Below are positions 16,952 through 25,932 of a DNA stretch of 64,000 nt, in pieces. The position numbers and the translations under genes were made by a program. The notes beneath the pieces are model-generated. The model did not search any database and was not told the origin of the DNA. It saw nothing but the letters and a program-made list of their open reading frames with translations. This DNA comes from Shinella sumterensis (lineage in GTDB: Bacteria > Pseudomonadota > Alphaproteobacteria > Rhizobiales > Rhizobiaceae), in NCBI RefSeq assembly GCF_004514425.2, contig NZ_MYFN02000011.1, positions 1 to 64,000 on the forward strand, given 5' to 3'. Positions within the stretch are counted from its first letter, which is position 1, and each line of letters opens with the position of its first letter.

Positions 16952-17398
16952 ATGAAGATCGTGACCAGCCTGAGTTTCCAGGGCCAGTGCCGGGAAGCCT
17001 TCGAGTTCTATGCCGACGTTCTCGGCGGTACCATCACGGCTGCCATGCCCTATAGTGCCGCGCCGCCGGACATGCCCATCAGCGACGAAAAGTACAAGGA
17101 CTGGCTGATGCATTGCTGGCTTCAAGTCGGCGATCAGGCATTGATGGGCGCCGACATGGACGTTGCCTGGGCGCCGAATGTGGACAAGCCCAAGAACGGC
17201 TTCGACGTCACCCTGCATACAACGGACAAGGCCGAGGCGAAACGCTGGTATGACGCGCTTTGTGACGGCGGACGGCCGGGCATGCCTTTTGAAGAAACCT
17301 TCTGGTCCCCCGGGTTTGGCTCCCTGACCGACAAGTTCGGCGTGCCGTGGATGATCAATACGATTCCGTCGGCCGATTGGAAACCGCGGCAGGGTTAG
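16952..17398 (+). CDS. VOC-family protein, PhnB-like
   Basis: This 148-residue protein is a PhnB-type vicinal oxygen chelate protein: SLSFQGQCREAFEFYADVLGG, GDQALMGADM, FDVTLHTTDKAEAKRWYDAL and LTDKFGVPWMINT. Relatives are small dimers with glyoxalase folds, mostly of unknown substrate. The ATG follows GGGAGGAGGGATAGCGTC. It stands alone between acvB and a convergent LysR gene. The name PhnB does not imply phosphonate metabolism, and no phn genes are nearby. Confidence 0.88.
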   Translation: MKIVTSLSFQGQCREAFEFYADVLGGTITAAMPYSAAPPDMPISDEKYKDWLMHCWLQVGDQALMGADMDVAWAPNVDKPKNGFDVTLHTTDKAEAKRWYDALCDGGRPGMPFEETFWSPGFGSLTDKFGVPWMINTIPSADWKPRQG

Positions 17399-17423
17399 GG
17401 TCGCGCGGCGCCGACCGAAAGGC

Positions 17424-18338
17424 TCAATCGGGCGGGGCCAGCTGCGAACGCGCCAGGAGCCGCACGAGCCAGTCCACGAAGACCCGGACCTTGTTGCTCA
17501 GGTGCCGGTTGGGCGGATAAACGATGTAGAGCTGAAGGCGCTCGACCTGCCAATCGGTCAGCACAGGAACCAGCCGGCCGTCTTCCAGTGCCCCGCGCGC
17601 CATGAAGCGGGCGAGGAGGGCAATGCCCAATCCCGAAAGCGCGGCTGCGGAATAGCTGCGGGCATCGTTGGTCGATACGGTGTAGCGGCCGTTGATCTCC
17701 ATCTTTTCCTCGCCCCGCGTCAGCACGAAGGGCATGATGCGGTTGTTCTGCGCGAAAAAGTAGTTCACCAGGCGATGGTCCGCCTCAAGCTCCGACGGAT
17801 GCTGCGGCGTGCCGAAGGCCGCGATGTAGTCCGGTGCCGCGCAGGCGAGCAGGTCGACCTCGCCGACCCGCCGTGCGATGAGCGACGTGTTGCCCGGCGC
17901 GCCGGCCCTGAGCGCGCAGTCGACATTCTCCGCGAGATAATCCACCGGCCGGTCGCCGACCCCCAGGTCGATGCTGATATCGGGATAGGCCTCGTGAAAA
18001 TCCTTCAATGCCGGAATGACGACCAGATCCGCGAAGGCGCCGGACATTTCCACGCGCAGCCGGCCGCTTGGATTGGTGCGGGAATGCGAAAGGCTGCCGT
18101 CCAGCTCATCGATCTCGGTGATGATCTGGTTGGCCCGTTCGTAGTAGAGCGCACCATCCGTGGTCACCATGACGCGCCGGGTCGTGCGGTTCAGCAACTT
18201 GGTTTGAAGATGCGCTTCCAGATTATGAATGAGATTGCTGACGGTGGCCTTGGGCATGCCCATGGCGTCCGCCGCCCGGGTGAAATTTCCCATCTCGACG
18301 ACGCGAAGGAAAACGCGCATCGCAGAAAGCTGATCCAT
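17424..18338 (-). CDS. LysR-family regulator, probable controller of the RND operon
   Basis: The 304-residue regulator has an N-terminal winged helix (residues 1-60, FLRVVEMGNFTRAADAMGMPKATVSNLI) and a type-2 periplasmic-binding-like effector domain with RLRVEMSGAFADLVVIP. It belongs to the group whose helix reads SNLIHNLEAHL and LLNRTTRRVMVT. It is divergent from the hydrolase-RND operon, with a perfect dyad in the shared intergenic region. Local control of the efflux genes is therefore the natural inference. Confidence 0.93.
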   Translation of the reverse strand: MDQLSAMRVFLRVVEMGNFTRAADAMGMPKATVSNLIHNLEAHLQTKLLNRTTRRVMVTTDGALYYERANQIITEIDELDGSLSHSRTNPSGRLRVEMSGAFADLVVIPALKDFHEAYPDISIDLGVGDRPVDYLAENVDCALRAGAPGNTSLIARRVGEVDLLACAAPDYIAAFGTPQHPSELEADHRLVNYFFAQNNRIMPFVLTRGEEKMEINGRYTVSTNDARSYSAAALSGLGIALLARFMARGALEDGRLVPVLTDWQVERLQLYIVYPPNRHLSNKVRVFVDWLVRLLARSQLAPPD

Positions 18339-18366
18339 GGAACATTCCCGCTATGGAAGCTATGAT

Positions 18367-18384
18367 TGTTCGAGTTATCGAACA
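18367..18384. promoter_or_regulatory. Candidate LysR operator
   Basis: TGTTCGA and TCGAACA are exact inverted 7-bp arms around GTTA, 29 bases upstream of the lysR start and about 100 bases upstream of the hydrolase start. LysR-type regulators commonly bind such interrupted dyads in divergent promoters. The sequence is seen directly; its use as operator is inferred. Confidence 0.6.
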
Positions 18385-18481
18385 GTGAAATCGATTTTAC
18401 CACACTTATCTGGGTGCAATGACTAACGATATAAATGGTGAGGGCCCCTCCTATTTCAAACGGGGCTGCAGGACAAAATCG

Positions 18482-19273
18482 ATGCCGGTGGAAATCAAGG
18501 ATATGACGTTCGACAAGGTGGCCTCCGGCCCCGTGTCGGTGCGCGTCTATCAGGGAGCCGACTACGCCAAGGGTGCACCGGTCCTGTTGTATTTCCACGG
18601 CGGTGCGTTCACGCAGTCAGGCCTCACCCATTGCCCGCTCGCCGAATGCATTGCCGGCACCGGCGCCATCGTCGCCGTGCCGAACTATAACGAGGGTGGC
18701 GTCTTCCCCAGGCCGCTCGAAGCCGGCTTTTCCATCTTCTCCTATCTGGCCAAGAAGCGCGCGGGCCTTGGCGACCGAAAGTCGCTTCTCCTGATCGGCG
18801 GCGAGGAAGCCGGCGGCAACGTCGCGGCCGGCGTTGCGCTGAAGGCGCGCGACCACTTCGCCGACGAACTGGACGGCCAGGTTCTGCTGTCGCCGCTGCT
18901 CGATCCCTTCATGGCCACGCCGTCCTTCCGCAAGGCGGACGCCATCGGCATGCACGACCGCTGGACCGACGGCTGGAACCACTATCTCAGCGGTGGCGTC
19001 TGCCATCCCTATGCCGCGCCGTCCATGTGCTCGCGCCTGTCGGGCCTTGCACCGGCGCTCATCATATCGTCCGAAGACGATCCGCTTCTCGACGAGGGCC
19101 TGGGCTATGCCGCAAGCCTGCGTGCGGCCGATGTCAAAGTACAGCAGCATGTCCTTCCCGCGGGAACAGGCTGGCCAACGATCTATAGCGGGACACCCAA
19201 TGGGGCCGAGCACTGGGCAGGCGTCGTCGCCGACCAGTTTGCCGGTTTCGTTCACACGATAAGCACTGCCTGA
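18482..19273 (+). CDS. Alpha/beta-hydrolase-like protein lacking the catalytic serine
   Basis: The 263-residue product resembles hormone-sensitive-lipase-type esterases. The oxyanion motif is present (FHGGAF, residues 38-43), and so is the acid-residue region (ISSEDDPLLDEG). The nucleophile elbow that should read GDSAGG is GEEAGG (107-112), so serine is replaced by Glu109. The usual C-terminal HGF-type histidine is also not evident. It is probably a non-catalytic or repurposed member. ATG 18482 was chosen because AGGA lies 8 bases upstream; ATG 18419 would add 21 unusual residues. It leads the RND efflux operon, 47 bases before the adaptor gene. Confidence 0.85.
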   Translation: MPVEIKDMTFDKVASGPVSVRVYQGADYAKGAPVLLYFHGGAFTQSGLTHCPLAECIAGTGAIVAVPNYNEGGVFPRPLEAGFSIFSYLAKKRAGLGDRKSLLLIGGEEAGGNVAAGVALKARDHFADELDGQVLLSPLLDPFMATPSFRKADAIGMHDRWTDGWNHYLSGGVCHPYAAPSMCSRLSGLAPALIISSEDDPLLDEGLGYAASLRAADVKVQQHVLPAGTGWPTIYSGTPNGAEHWAGVVADQFAGFVHTISTA

Positions 19274-19320
19274 TTTGAATTGAAAATATAACGCGGACCC
19301 AAGCCGCACTGGAGAAAACA

Positions 19321-20511
19321 ATGATATCGAAGCGCAAACGCTGGGCCCTTACGGGCGCCGGCCTGGGACTGGCTGTGTCTGCTTCTGCCGCAGCCCTGAT
19401 CTTCCAACTTCCCGCCACCGCCGCCAAGGCCGAGGCGACCGCCGCCGCGGAGGTTCCCGCGGTACCGGTCACCGTTACCGTGGTCGAGAACCGCGACGTG
19501 GTGACATGGCAGGAATTCTCCGGCCGCCTGGAGGCCATCGATCGCGTGCAGGTTCGCTCGCGCGTTTCGGGCGCCATCCAGTCGGTTCACTTCCGCGAGG
19601 GGGCGCTGGTGAAGGCCGGCGACCTGCTCTTCACCATCGATCCACAACCCTTCCAGACCGCGGTGACGCAGGCAAAGGGCCAGTTCGCGTCCGCCGAGGC
19701 CCGGGTGAAGCTTGCCAAGACCCAGCTTGATCGCGGTGAACGCCTCGCCCAGAGCAACAGCATCTCGCAAAGCGACATCGACCAGCGCCTGAACGCGGTG
19801 GCAGAGGCCGAAGCGGCGCTGACCACCGCGCGCGCCACGCTCGATGCCGCTGAGCTGGAACTCAGCTACACGAATGTGCGCGCCCCGGTCGCCGGCCGCG
19901 TCGGCAAGGTGGAGATCACCACGGGCAACCTCGTGGCGGGCGGCTCGGCCTCCCCGGCGCTGACGACGCTCGTCTCCGTCGATCCGATCTATGCCAGCTT
20001 CAATGTCAGCGAGGAAACGGTCTCGGCCGCGCTCGCCGCTCTGCCTGCCTCCGAAGGCGCATTGCCGCCGATCGAGCAGATCCCGGTAGAGGTCGGTACG
20101 CTCGCCGATGAGGGCACGCCCATTCACGGCAAGCTCCAGCTCATCGGCAACGAGGTGGACGCGGCCAGCGGCACGATCGCCGTGCGCGCCGTCTTCGACA
20201 ATCCGGGCAACCGGCTGATCCCCGGCCAGTTCGTGCGCATCCGCATGGGCGAGCCGAAGGCCGAGAGCAAGATCCTCGTCAGCGAGAAGGCCGTCGGAAC
20301 CGACCAGGACAAGAAGTTCGTCTTCGTCGTCGACAAGGAAAACAAGGTCGCCTACCGGCCGGTCGTGCTCGGCAGCCTGTCGGGCAACGAGCGTATCGTC
20401 GAAAGCGGCCTTTCCAATGGCGACAAGGTGGTCGTCAACGGCCTGCAGCGCGTGCGCCCTGGTGTCGTGGTCGACCCGCAGGTGCAGGAAAACGTCGCCG
20501 CCGTGAAGTAA
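19321..20511 (+). CDS. RND efflux periplasmic adaptor subunit (MexE/AcrA type)
   Basis: This is the membrane fusion protein of a tripartite drug-efflux pump. The 396-residue product has an N-terminal membrane or signal segment (residues 8-33, no lipobox cysteine). It then shows the barrel-sandwich lipoyl halves (RVSGAIQSVHFREGALVKAG), a helical hairpin (about 100-170, with AEAEAALTTARATLDAAE), the second lipoyl half YTNVRAPVAGRVGKVEIT, and beta-barrel and membrane-proximal domains. It precedes the RND permease by about 120 bases. No outer-membrane TolC-type gene is present, so a shared channel is likely. Confidence 0.94.
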   Translation: MISKRKRWALTGAGLGLAVSASAAALIFQLPATAAKAEATAAAEVPAVPVTVTVVENRDVVTWQEFSGRLEAIDRVQVRSRVSGAIQSVHFREGALVKAGDLLFTIDPQPFQTAVTQAKGQFASAEARVKLAKTQLDRGERLAQSNSISQSDIDQRLNAVAEAEAALTTARATLDAAELELSYTNVRAPVAGRVGKVEITTGNLVAGGSASPALTTLVSVDPIYASFNVSEETVSAALAALPASEGALPPIEQIPVEVGTLADEGTPIHGKLQLIGNEVDAASGTIAVRAVFDNPGNRLIPGQFVRIRMGEPKAESKILVSEKAVGTDQDKKFVFVVDKENKVAYRPVVLGSLSGNERIVESGLSNGDKVVVNGLQRVRPGVVVDPQVQENVAAVK

Positions 20512-20632
20512 CGGCGGCCGGCGGGGCGACGTAAAGGCCCCGCCTCGATTGCATGCAAATCCATGTCCGCCGGCGGTGCCTTGCCCGCCGGGTAGGCTTG
20601 TTCGTCCGAATTCATCCTGGAGAGGGTGCAAA

Positions 20633-23600
20633 ATGAACATCTCCCGTTTCTTCGTGGATCGCCCGGTCTTTGCCGGGGTTCTATCGATCCTCATCGTGGT
20701 CGCAGGCCTGATCGGCATGCGCGCCCTGCCGATTTCCGAGTATCCGGAAGTCGTTCCGCCATCGATCGTGGTGCGCGCCGTCTATCCGGGCGCAAACCCC
20801 GTCGTCATCGCCGAAACCGTCGCCACGCCGCTTGAAGAGCAGATCAACGGTGTGGAGGACATGCTGTACATGAACAGCCAGGCGACGTCGGATGGCGTGC
20901 TGACGCTGACGGTCACCTTCAAGCTCGGCACCGATCCCGACAAGGCCCAGCAGCTCGTCCAGAACCGCGTTTCGCAGGCCGAGCCGCGCCTGCCCGCGGA
21001 GGTCCGGTCGCTCGGCGTGACCACGGTCAAGAGCTCGCCCGACTTCATCATGGTGGTGAACCTCGTCTCGACGACCGACCGCTATGATGTGACCTATCTG
21101 CGCAACTACGCCACGCTGAACATCAAGGACCGGCTCGCGCGCATCGAGGGCGTCGGGCAGGTGCAGGTTTTCGGCGCCGGCGACTATGCGATGCGCGTGT
21201 GGATCGATCCGCAGAAGGCCGCTGAGCATGCGCTGGCTGCGAGCGATATCAGCAACGCCATCCGCGAACAGAATGTGCAGGCGGCCGCCGGCATTATCGG
21301 CGCTTCCCCGACGCCAAATGACGTCAACCTCCAGCTCAACGTCAATGCCCAGGGCCGCCTGCGCACCCCGGAGGAATTCGGCAACATCATCGTCAAGGCC
21401 GGGCCTGAGGGACAGATCACCCGCCTGAGGGATGTCGCGCGCGTCGAACTCGGTGCCGCCGACTATACGTTGCGCTCGCTGCTCGACGGGCAGCCGGCCG
21501 TCGCCGTCGCCGTGCTTCAGGCGCCGGGGTCCAACGCCATCGAGATCGCCGACAGCGTGCGTGCCACGATGGACCAGCTCCAGCTCGCCATGCCCGACGG
21601 CGTGAAGTACGAGATCGTCTACGACACGACGGAATTCGTGCGTGCCTCCATCGACAAGGTCGTGGATACGCTGCTGGAGGCCATCGCGCTCGTCGTGCTC
21701 GTCGTCATTCTGTTCCTCCAGACCTGGCGCGCCTCGATCATCCCGCTGCTCGCCGTACCCGTCTCGATCATCGGCACCTTCGCCGTCATGTATGCCTTCG
21801 GTTTTTCGGTGAACGCGCTGACGCTGTTCGGCCTGGTTCTCGCGATCGGCATCGTGGTGGACGACGCGATCGTCGTCGTCGAGAATGTCGAGCGAAACAT
21901 CGAAAACGGCCTGAGCCCGCGCGACGCCACCTACCGGGCGATGCGCGAGGTATCCGGCCCGATCATCGCGATTGCGCTGGTGCTCGTTGCCGTCTTCGTG
22001 CCGCTGGCGTTCATCAGCGGCCTGTCCGGCCAGTTCTACCGCCAGTTCGCGCTGACCATCGCCATCTCCACGGTCATCTCGGCCATCAACTCGCTGACGC
22101 TGTCACCCGCTCTTGCGGCGCTGCTCCTGAAGGATCACCATGCGCCCAAGGATTGGCTGACCCGTGTGATGGACGGCCTGTTCGGCTGGTTCTTCCGCGG
22201 CTTCAACCGGGCATTCGGTGCGGCCGGCAACGGCTATGGCCGCGGCGTTGGCGCGCTGGTGAACCGCAAGTCGGTGGTCATGCTGGTCTATCTCGCCCTC
22301 GTCGGCGCGACCTACACCGTGTTCAACGCCGTGCCCGGCGGCTTCGTGCCGGCGCAGGACAAGCAGTATCTCGTCGGCTTCGCCCAGTTGCCCGACGGCG
22401 CGACGCTCGACCGCACGGAAGACGTCATCAAGAGAATGAGCGCGATTGCGCTGGAACAGCCGGGCGTGGCGCATGCCATCGCCTTCCCGGGCCTGTCGAT
22501 CAACGGCTTCACCATCGGCTCGAACTCCGGCATCGTGTTTGCGGTTCTCGATGATTTCGACAAGCGCAAGACGCCGGATCTTTCCGGCGGCGCCATCGCC
22601 ATGCAGCTGAACCAGAAATTCGCCGGCATCCAGGACGCCTTCATCGCCATGTTCCCGCCGCCGCCGGTCAACGGTCTCGGCACGACGGGCGGCTTCAAGC
22701 TGCAGATCGAGGACCGTGCAGGCCTCGGCTATGCGGCCCTGAACGAAGCGACGCAGGCCTTCCTCGGCAAGGCATACCAGACGCCGGAGCTGGCGGGCCT
22801 GTTCTCCAGCTTCCAGATCAACGTGCCGCAGCTCTATGCCGATCTCGACCGGGCCAAGGCCCAGCAGCTCGGCGTGCGGGTGACGGATGTGTTCGAGACG
22901 CTGCAGATCTATCTCGGCTCGCTCTATGTCAACGACTTCAACGCCTTCGGCCGGACCTACAGCGTACGCGTACAGGCGGATTCCGCCTTCCGCGCCAAGC
23001 CGGAAGATATCGGCCAGTTGAAGGTGCGGTCGCAGTCGGGCGAGATGATCCCGCTGTCGGCCCTCCTGAAGGTGGACGCGACGACGGGGCCCGAACGCAC
23101 GACGCGGTACAACGGCTTCCTCGCCGCCGACATCAACGGCGGACCCGCGCCGGGCTTCTCCTCGGGCCAGGCGCAGGCTGCCATCGAGAAGATCGCGGCG
23201 GAAACGCTTCCCGCGGGCATCGACTTCGAATGGACGGACCTGACCTACCAGCAGATCCTGGCCGGCAATTCGAGCATCGTCGTCTTCCCGCTGGCGCTGC
23301 TGCTCGTTTATCTCGTGCTCGCAGCGCAGTATGAGAGCCTGACATTGCCGATCGCCATCATCATGATCGTGCCGATGGGCGTACTCGCGGCGCTTGCCGG
23401 GGTCTGGTACACGGGCGGCGACAACAACGTCTTCACCCAGATCGGCCTTGTCGTGCTGGTGGGGCTATCGGCGAAGAACGCCATCCTCATCGTGGAATTC
23501 GCCCGCGAGCTGGAATTCGAGGGCCGAACCCCGGTGCAGGCGGCCATCGAGGCGAGCCGCCTTCGCCTTCGCCCGATCCTCATGACGTCCATGGCCTTCA

Positions 23601-23833
23601 TCATGGGTGTCGTGCCGCTGGTCCTGTCGACCGGCGCGGGCGCGGAGATGCGCGCCGCCATGGGCCTTGCCGTGTTCTGCGGCATGATCGGCGTCACCTT
23701 CTTCGGCATCTTCATGACGCCGGTCTTCTACGTGCTGCTGCGCCGGATCGCGGGCAATCGCCCGCTTGTCCAGCACGGACGATCGACCATGTCCGGGGAC
23801 GAACCGGAAGGAACGCCCGCGGTCCAGCACTGA
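20633..23833 (+). CDS. RND-family multidrug efflux permease (HAE1)
   Basis: This 1066-residue inner-membrane proton antiporter begins NISRFFVDRPVFAGVLSIL, the canonical HAE1 start. It carries the TM4 proton-relay aspartates in GIVVDDAIVVVENVERN (about 405-420). It has 12 predicted TM segments with two large periplasmic loops, and the conserved GLSAKNAILIVEFA near the end. It works with the preceding adaptor and an outer-membrane channel to export hydrophobic toxins. ATG 20633 follows GGAGAGGG; the frame extends upstream to 20549, but that N-terminus is untypical. A strong terminator follows. Confidence 0.95.
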   Translation: MNISRFFVDRPVFAGVLSILIVVAGLIGMRALPISEYPEVVPPSIVVRAVYPGANPVVIAETVATPLEEQINGVEDMLYMNSQATSDGVLTLTVTFKLGTDPDKAQQLVQNRVSQAEPRLPAEVRSLGVTTVKSSPDFIMVVNLVSTTDRYDVTYLRNYATLNIKDRLARIEGVGQVQVFGAGDYAMRVWIDPQKAAEHALAASDISNAIREQNVQAAAGIIGASPTPNDVNLQLNVNAQGRLRTPEEFGNIIVKAGPEGQITRLRDVARVELGAADYTLRSLLDGQPAVAVAVLQAPGSNAIEIADSVRATMDQLQLAMPDGVKYEIVYDTTEFVRASIDKVVDTLLEAIALVVLVVILFLQTWRASIIPLLAVPVSIIGTFAVMYAFGFSVNALTLFGLVLAIGIVVDDAIVVVENVERNIENGLSPRDATYRAMREVSGPIIAIALVLVAVFVPLAFISGLSGQFYRQFALTIAISTVISAINSLTLSPALAALLLKDHHAPKDWLTRVMDGLFGWFFRGFNRAFGAAGNGYGRGVGALVNRKSVVMLVYLALVGATYTVFNAVPGGFVPAQDKQYLVGFAQLPDGATLDRTEDVIKRMSAIALEQPGVAHAIAFPGLSINGFTIGSNSGIVFAVLDDFDKRKTPDLSGGAIAMQLNQKFAGIQDAFIAMFPPPPVNGLGTTGGFKLQIEDRAGLGYAALNEATQAFLGKAYQTPELAGLFSSFQINVPQLYADLDRAKAQQLGVRVTDVFETLQIYLGSLYVNDFNAFGRTYSVRVQADSAFRAKPEDIGQLKVRSQSGEMIPLSALLKVDATTGPERTTRYNGFLAADINGGPAPGFSSGQAQAAIEKIAAETLPAGIDFEWTDLTYQQILAGNSSIVVFPLALLLVYLVLAAQYESLTLPIAIIMIVPMGVLAALAGVWYTGGDNNVFTQIGLVVLVGLSAKNAILIVEFARELEFEGRTPVQAAIEASRLRLRPILMTSMAFIMGVVPLVLSTGAGAEMRAAMGLAVFCGMIGVTFFGIFMTPVFYVLLRRIAGNRPLVQHGRSTMSGDEPEGTPAVQH

Positions 23834-23842
23834 GCGCAAACG

Positions 23843-23870
23843 AAAAGGCCGGGTTCATCCCGGCCTTTTT
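23843..23870. terminator. Bidirectional intrinsic terminator between the RND operon and terC
   Basis: AAAAGGCCGGG (23843-23853) pairs with CCCGGCCTTTT (23859-23869) around TTCAT, giving an 11-bp stem with T-runs on both strands. It lies 10 bases after the RND stop and 10 bases before the end of the convergent terC gene, so it can serve both. Confidence 0.88.
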
Positions 23871-23879
23871 GCGTCCGCC

Positions 23880-24491
23880 TCAGTCGATCGGAACGTAGGG
23901 CAGCACCTCGATCGCGCCGCGATAGATCATGTCGAGCGAGACATAGAGGATGATGGCCAGGCCGACATAGGCGATCCAGCGATGCTTGTTGAGCAGGCGG
24001 GCGATGACGTTGGCGGCAATGCCCATCAGCGCGATGGAGAGCGCAAGGCCGACGATCAGAACGCTTGGATGTTCACGGGCCGCACCCGCGACGGCCAGCA
24101 CATTGTCCAGCGACATCGAGACATCCGCAACGACGATCTGCGTCGCCGCCTGAAAGAACGTCTTCTTCGGCGCGCCTTCGGCCGGCAGGCCTTCGGCATC
24201 CGTGTGGCCGCTGCGCAGTTCGCGCCACATCTTCCAGCAGACCCACAGGAGAAGAAGCCCGCCGGCCAGAAGCAGGCCGATGATGGCCAGAAGATGCACC
24301 GCCACGGTGGCGAAGATGATGCGCAGCACCGTCGCTGCGATGATGCCGACGAGAATGGCCTTCTTGCGCTGGGCGGGATCAAGCCCCGCCGCCGCCAGAC
24401 CGATCACCACGGCGTTGTCCCCCGCCAGCACGAGATCGATTGCAATCACCTGCAAAAGCGCCGTCAGCCCGGCTGCCGTCAGAATTTCCAT
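23880..24491 (-). CDS. TerC-family integral membrane protein (YjbE-like)
   Basis: The 203-residue protein has about six TM segments. It carries the duplicated TerC signature: DLVLAGDNAVVIG (about 19-31) and DVSMSLDNVLAVAG (about 123-136), whose aspartates and asparagines are family hallmarks. Members are linked to metal export (manganese, calcium) and tellurite resistance. No substrate can be assigned. A GAGG ribosome-binding site precedes the ATG at 24491. The gene is alone, convergent with the RND operon. Confidence 0.88.
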   Translation of the reverse strand: MEILTAAGLTALLQVIAIDLVLAGDNAVVIGLAAAGLDPAQRKKAILVGIIAATVLRIIFATVAVHLLAIIGLLLAGGLLLLWVCWKMWRELRSGHTDAEGLPAEGAPKKTFFQAATQIVVADVSMSLDNVLAVAGAAREHPSVLIVGLALSIALMGIAANVIARLLNKHRWIAYVGLAIILYVSLDMIYRGAIEVLPYVPID

Positions 24492-24710
24492 GCGTCATAC
24501 CTCAAATGTCGCGGTTCGCCACCGGGCCATCCCTGCCCGGGCAAGACGGATCAGTGCGCCCCGGACCGGCATTTTGCAAGATGGTCGTGGCCGCGACATG
24601 CAGATTGCCGTTCATCGGCAAAACGCTCCGTTGTCGCGCAGCCCGCATTTTACTATCTATCGTCCTCCGACGCTTTGTCGGTCACGGCAGGAATTTGCGA
24701 GGATACGGCT

Positions 24711-25295
24711 ATGGACATGATCTTTTCACCCGTGCTGACGGTGTGCGGCATCGATGAACTGCCCGGGCAGCGCGACCGTGCCGTCACCCATGTCCTGTCC
24801 ATCGTCGACCCCGATCTGCCGGAGCTTGAAGCTTTTGCGAGCTATGCGCAGCATCATCGCACGACGCTGCGCTTCCACGACATCATATCCGCGATACCCG
24901 ACCGGGTGATGCCACACCCCGATCACGTCGCGGCCGTGCTCGCTTTCGGCAGCGATTTCCTCGCCCGGCAGGAACAGGATGCGCAGAGCCACCTCCTCGT
25001 TCATTGCCATATGGGCATATCGCGCTCCACGGCCGCCATGCTGACCCTGATGGCGCAGGCGAACCCGGATGAGGAAGCGGAGGACCTGTTCCGGCGGCTC
25101 GTCGAGATCCGGCCGCAGGCCTGGCCGAATTCGCAGATGATCAGCTTTGCCGACGAGCAGCTCGGCCGCGGCGGCGATCTGACAGCCGCCCTGCGCCGTC
25201 ACTACGGACGGCAGCTTCGCGTCCAGCCGAAATATACGGAATGGATGACCATGCTCGGCCGGGAGGCGGAGTTGCGCATGGCGCTCACGGACTGA
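24711..25295 (+). CDS. Protein tyrosine phosphatase-like protein
   Basis: The 194-residue soluble protein carries the PTP loop HCHMGISRS (around residues 99-107), matching HCxxGxxRS with catalytic Cys and Arg. Upstream is a DPDLP-type segment similar to rhizobial tyrosine phosphatases. Relatives dephosphorylate phosphotyrosine or related substrates. ATG 24711 was chosen because GCGAGGATACGGCT precedes it and homology begins there; the much longer frame upstream is antisense to terC. It is divergent from terC and convergent with the lrp-type gene. Confidence 0.85.
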   Translation: MDMIFSPVLTVCGIDELPGQRDRAVTHVLSIVDPDLPELEAFASYAQHHRTTLRFHDIISAIPDRVMPHPDHVAAVLAFGSDFLARQEQDAQSHLLVHCHMGISRSTAAMLTLMAQANPDEEAEDLFRRLVEIRPQAWPNSQMISFADEQLGRGGDLTAALRRHYGRQLRVQPKYTEWMTMLGREAELRMALTD

Positions 25296-25341
25296 TCATC
25301 TCGCCATGAGTCGAGGCGATCCCGCTTCGGCCGGAAATGCC

Positions 25342-25806
25342 TCAGCGCCGGCCCCGTGGGCGCGTGGCCAGCACGTTGCGGATCGAGAAGCTGGAATGGA
25401 TGCGCTGAACACCGGGCAGCGCAGACAGGATTTCCTTGTGAATGCGCTCGAAGTCGCCGGCATTGGCCACCTCGACGCGCAGGAGATAGTCCGAACCACC
25501 CGTCATCAGGAAACATTCGCGGATTTCCGGGTGGCGGCGCACCGCTGCCTCGAAGCGATCCAGATGATCCTCCGTCTGGCGCTCCAGCGTGATATTGATG
25601 ATGACGGCGATGGTCGCCTCGGCGTTTCCGGTATCGACAAGCGCCGTGTAGCCCCTGATGACGCCGGCCTTTTCCATCAGCCGGATGCGCCGCAGGCAGG
25701 CGGAGGGCGACAGCCCGACCTCGGCAGCGAGTGCTGCGTTGCTCATGCGGGCATCGAGCCGGAGAAGCCGCAGGATATTGCGATCGATCGTATCAAGAGC
25801 GGCCAT
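25342..25806 (-). CDS. dadR: Lrp/AsnC-family regulator, probable DadR
   Basis: The 154-residue protein has a winged helix (residues 4-60, LDTIDRNILRLLRLDARMSNAALAAEVGLS, with CLRRIRLMEKAGVI) and an AsnC ligand-binding domain (about 65-145). It is divergent from dadX-dadA, the standard arrangement for an Lrp-type activator that senses alanine. The start at 25806 gives the family N-terminus; the frame extends upstream to 25863. The symbol is by context. Confidence 0.88.
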   Translation of the reverse strand: MAALDTIDRNILRLLRLDARMSNAALAAEVGLSPSACLRRIRLMEKAGVIRGYTALVDTGNAEATIAVIINITLERQTEDHLDRFEAAVRRHPEIRECFLMTGGSDYLLRVEVANAGDFERIHKEILSALPGVQRIHSSFSIRNVLATRPRGRR

Positions 25807-25932
25807 GGCAGATTGTTCCGAAAAGTCACCGTTCCTTCCAACAATCATGCACGCACGCAACAATCAAGCGCAGATCGACCGGAAATTCTGCGATCGTTTC
25901 ACTAGGCTTCGAAAAAAGCTCGGGGGACGGGT

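Noticed and set aside
23766-24710. Upstream 315 codons of the long frame ending at 25295
   Set aside because: They run over the end of the RND permease and antisense to terC, with low-complexity composition. Only the part from ATG 24711 looks like a protein.
24492-24710. Possible yybP-ykoY manganese riboswitch in the terC leader
   Set aside because: The leader is GC-rich with a small stem, but I could not find the conserved loop sequences of that riboswitch class by eye. A covariance-model search would decide.
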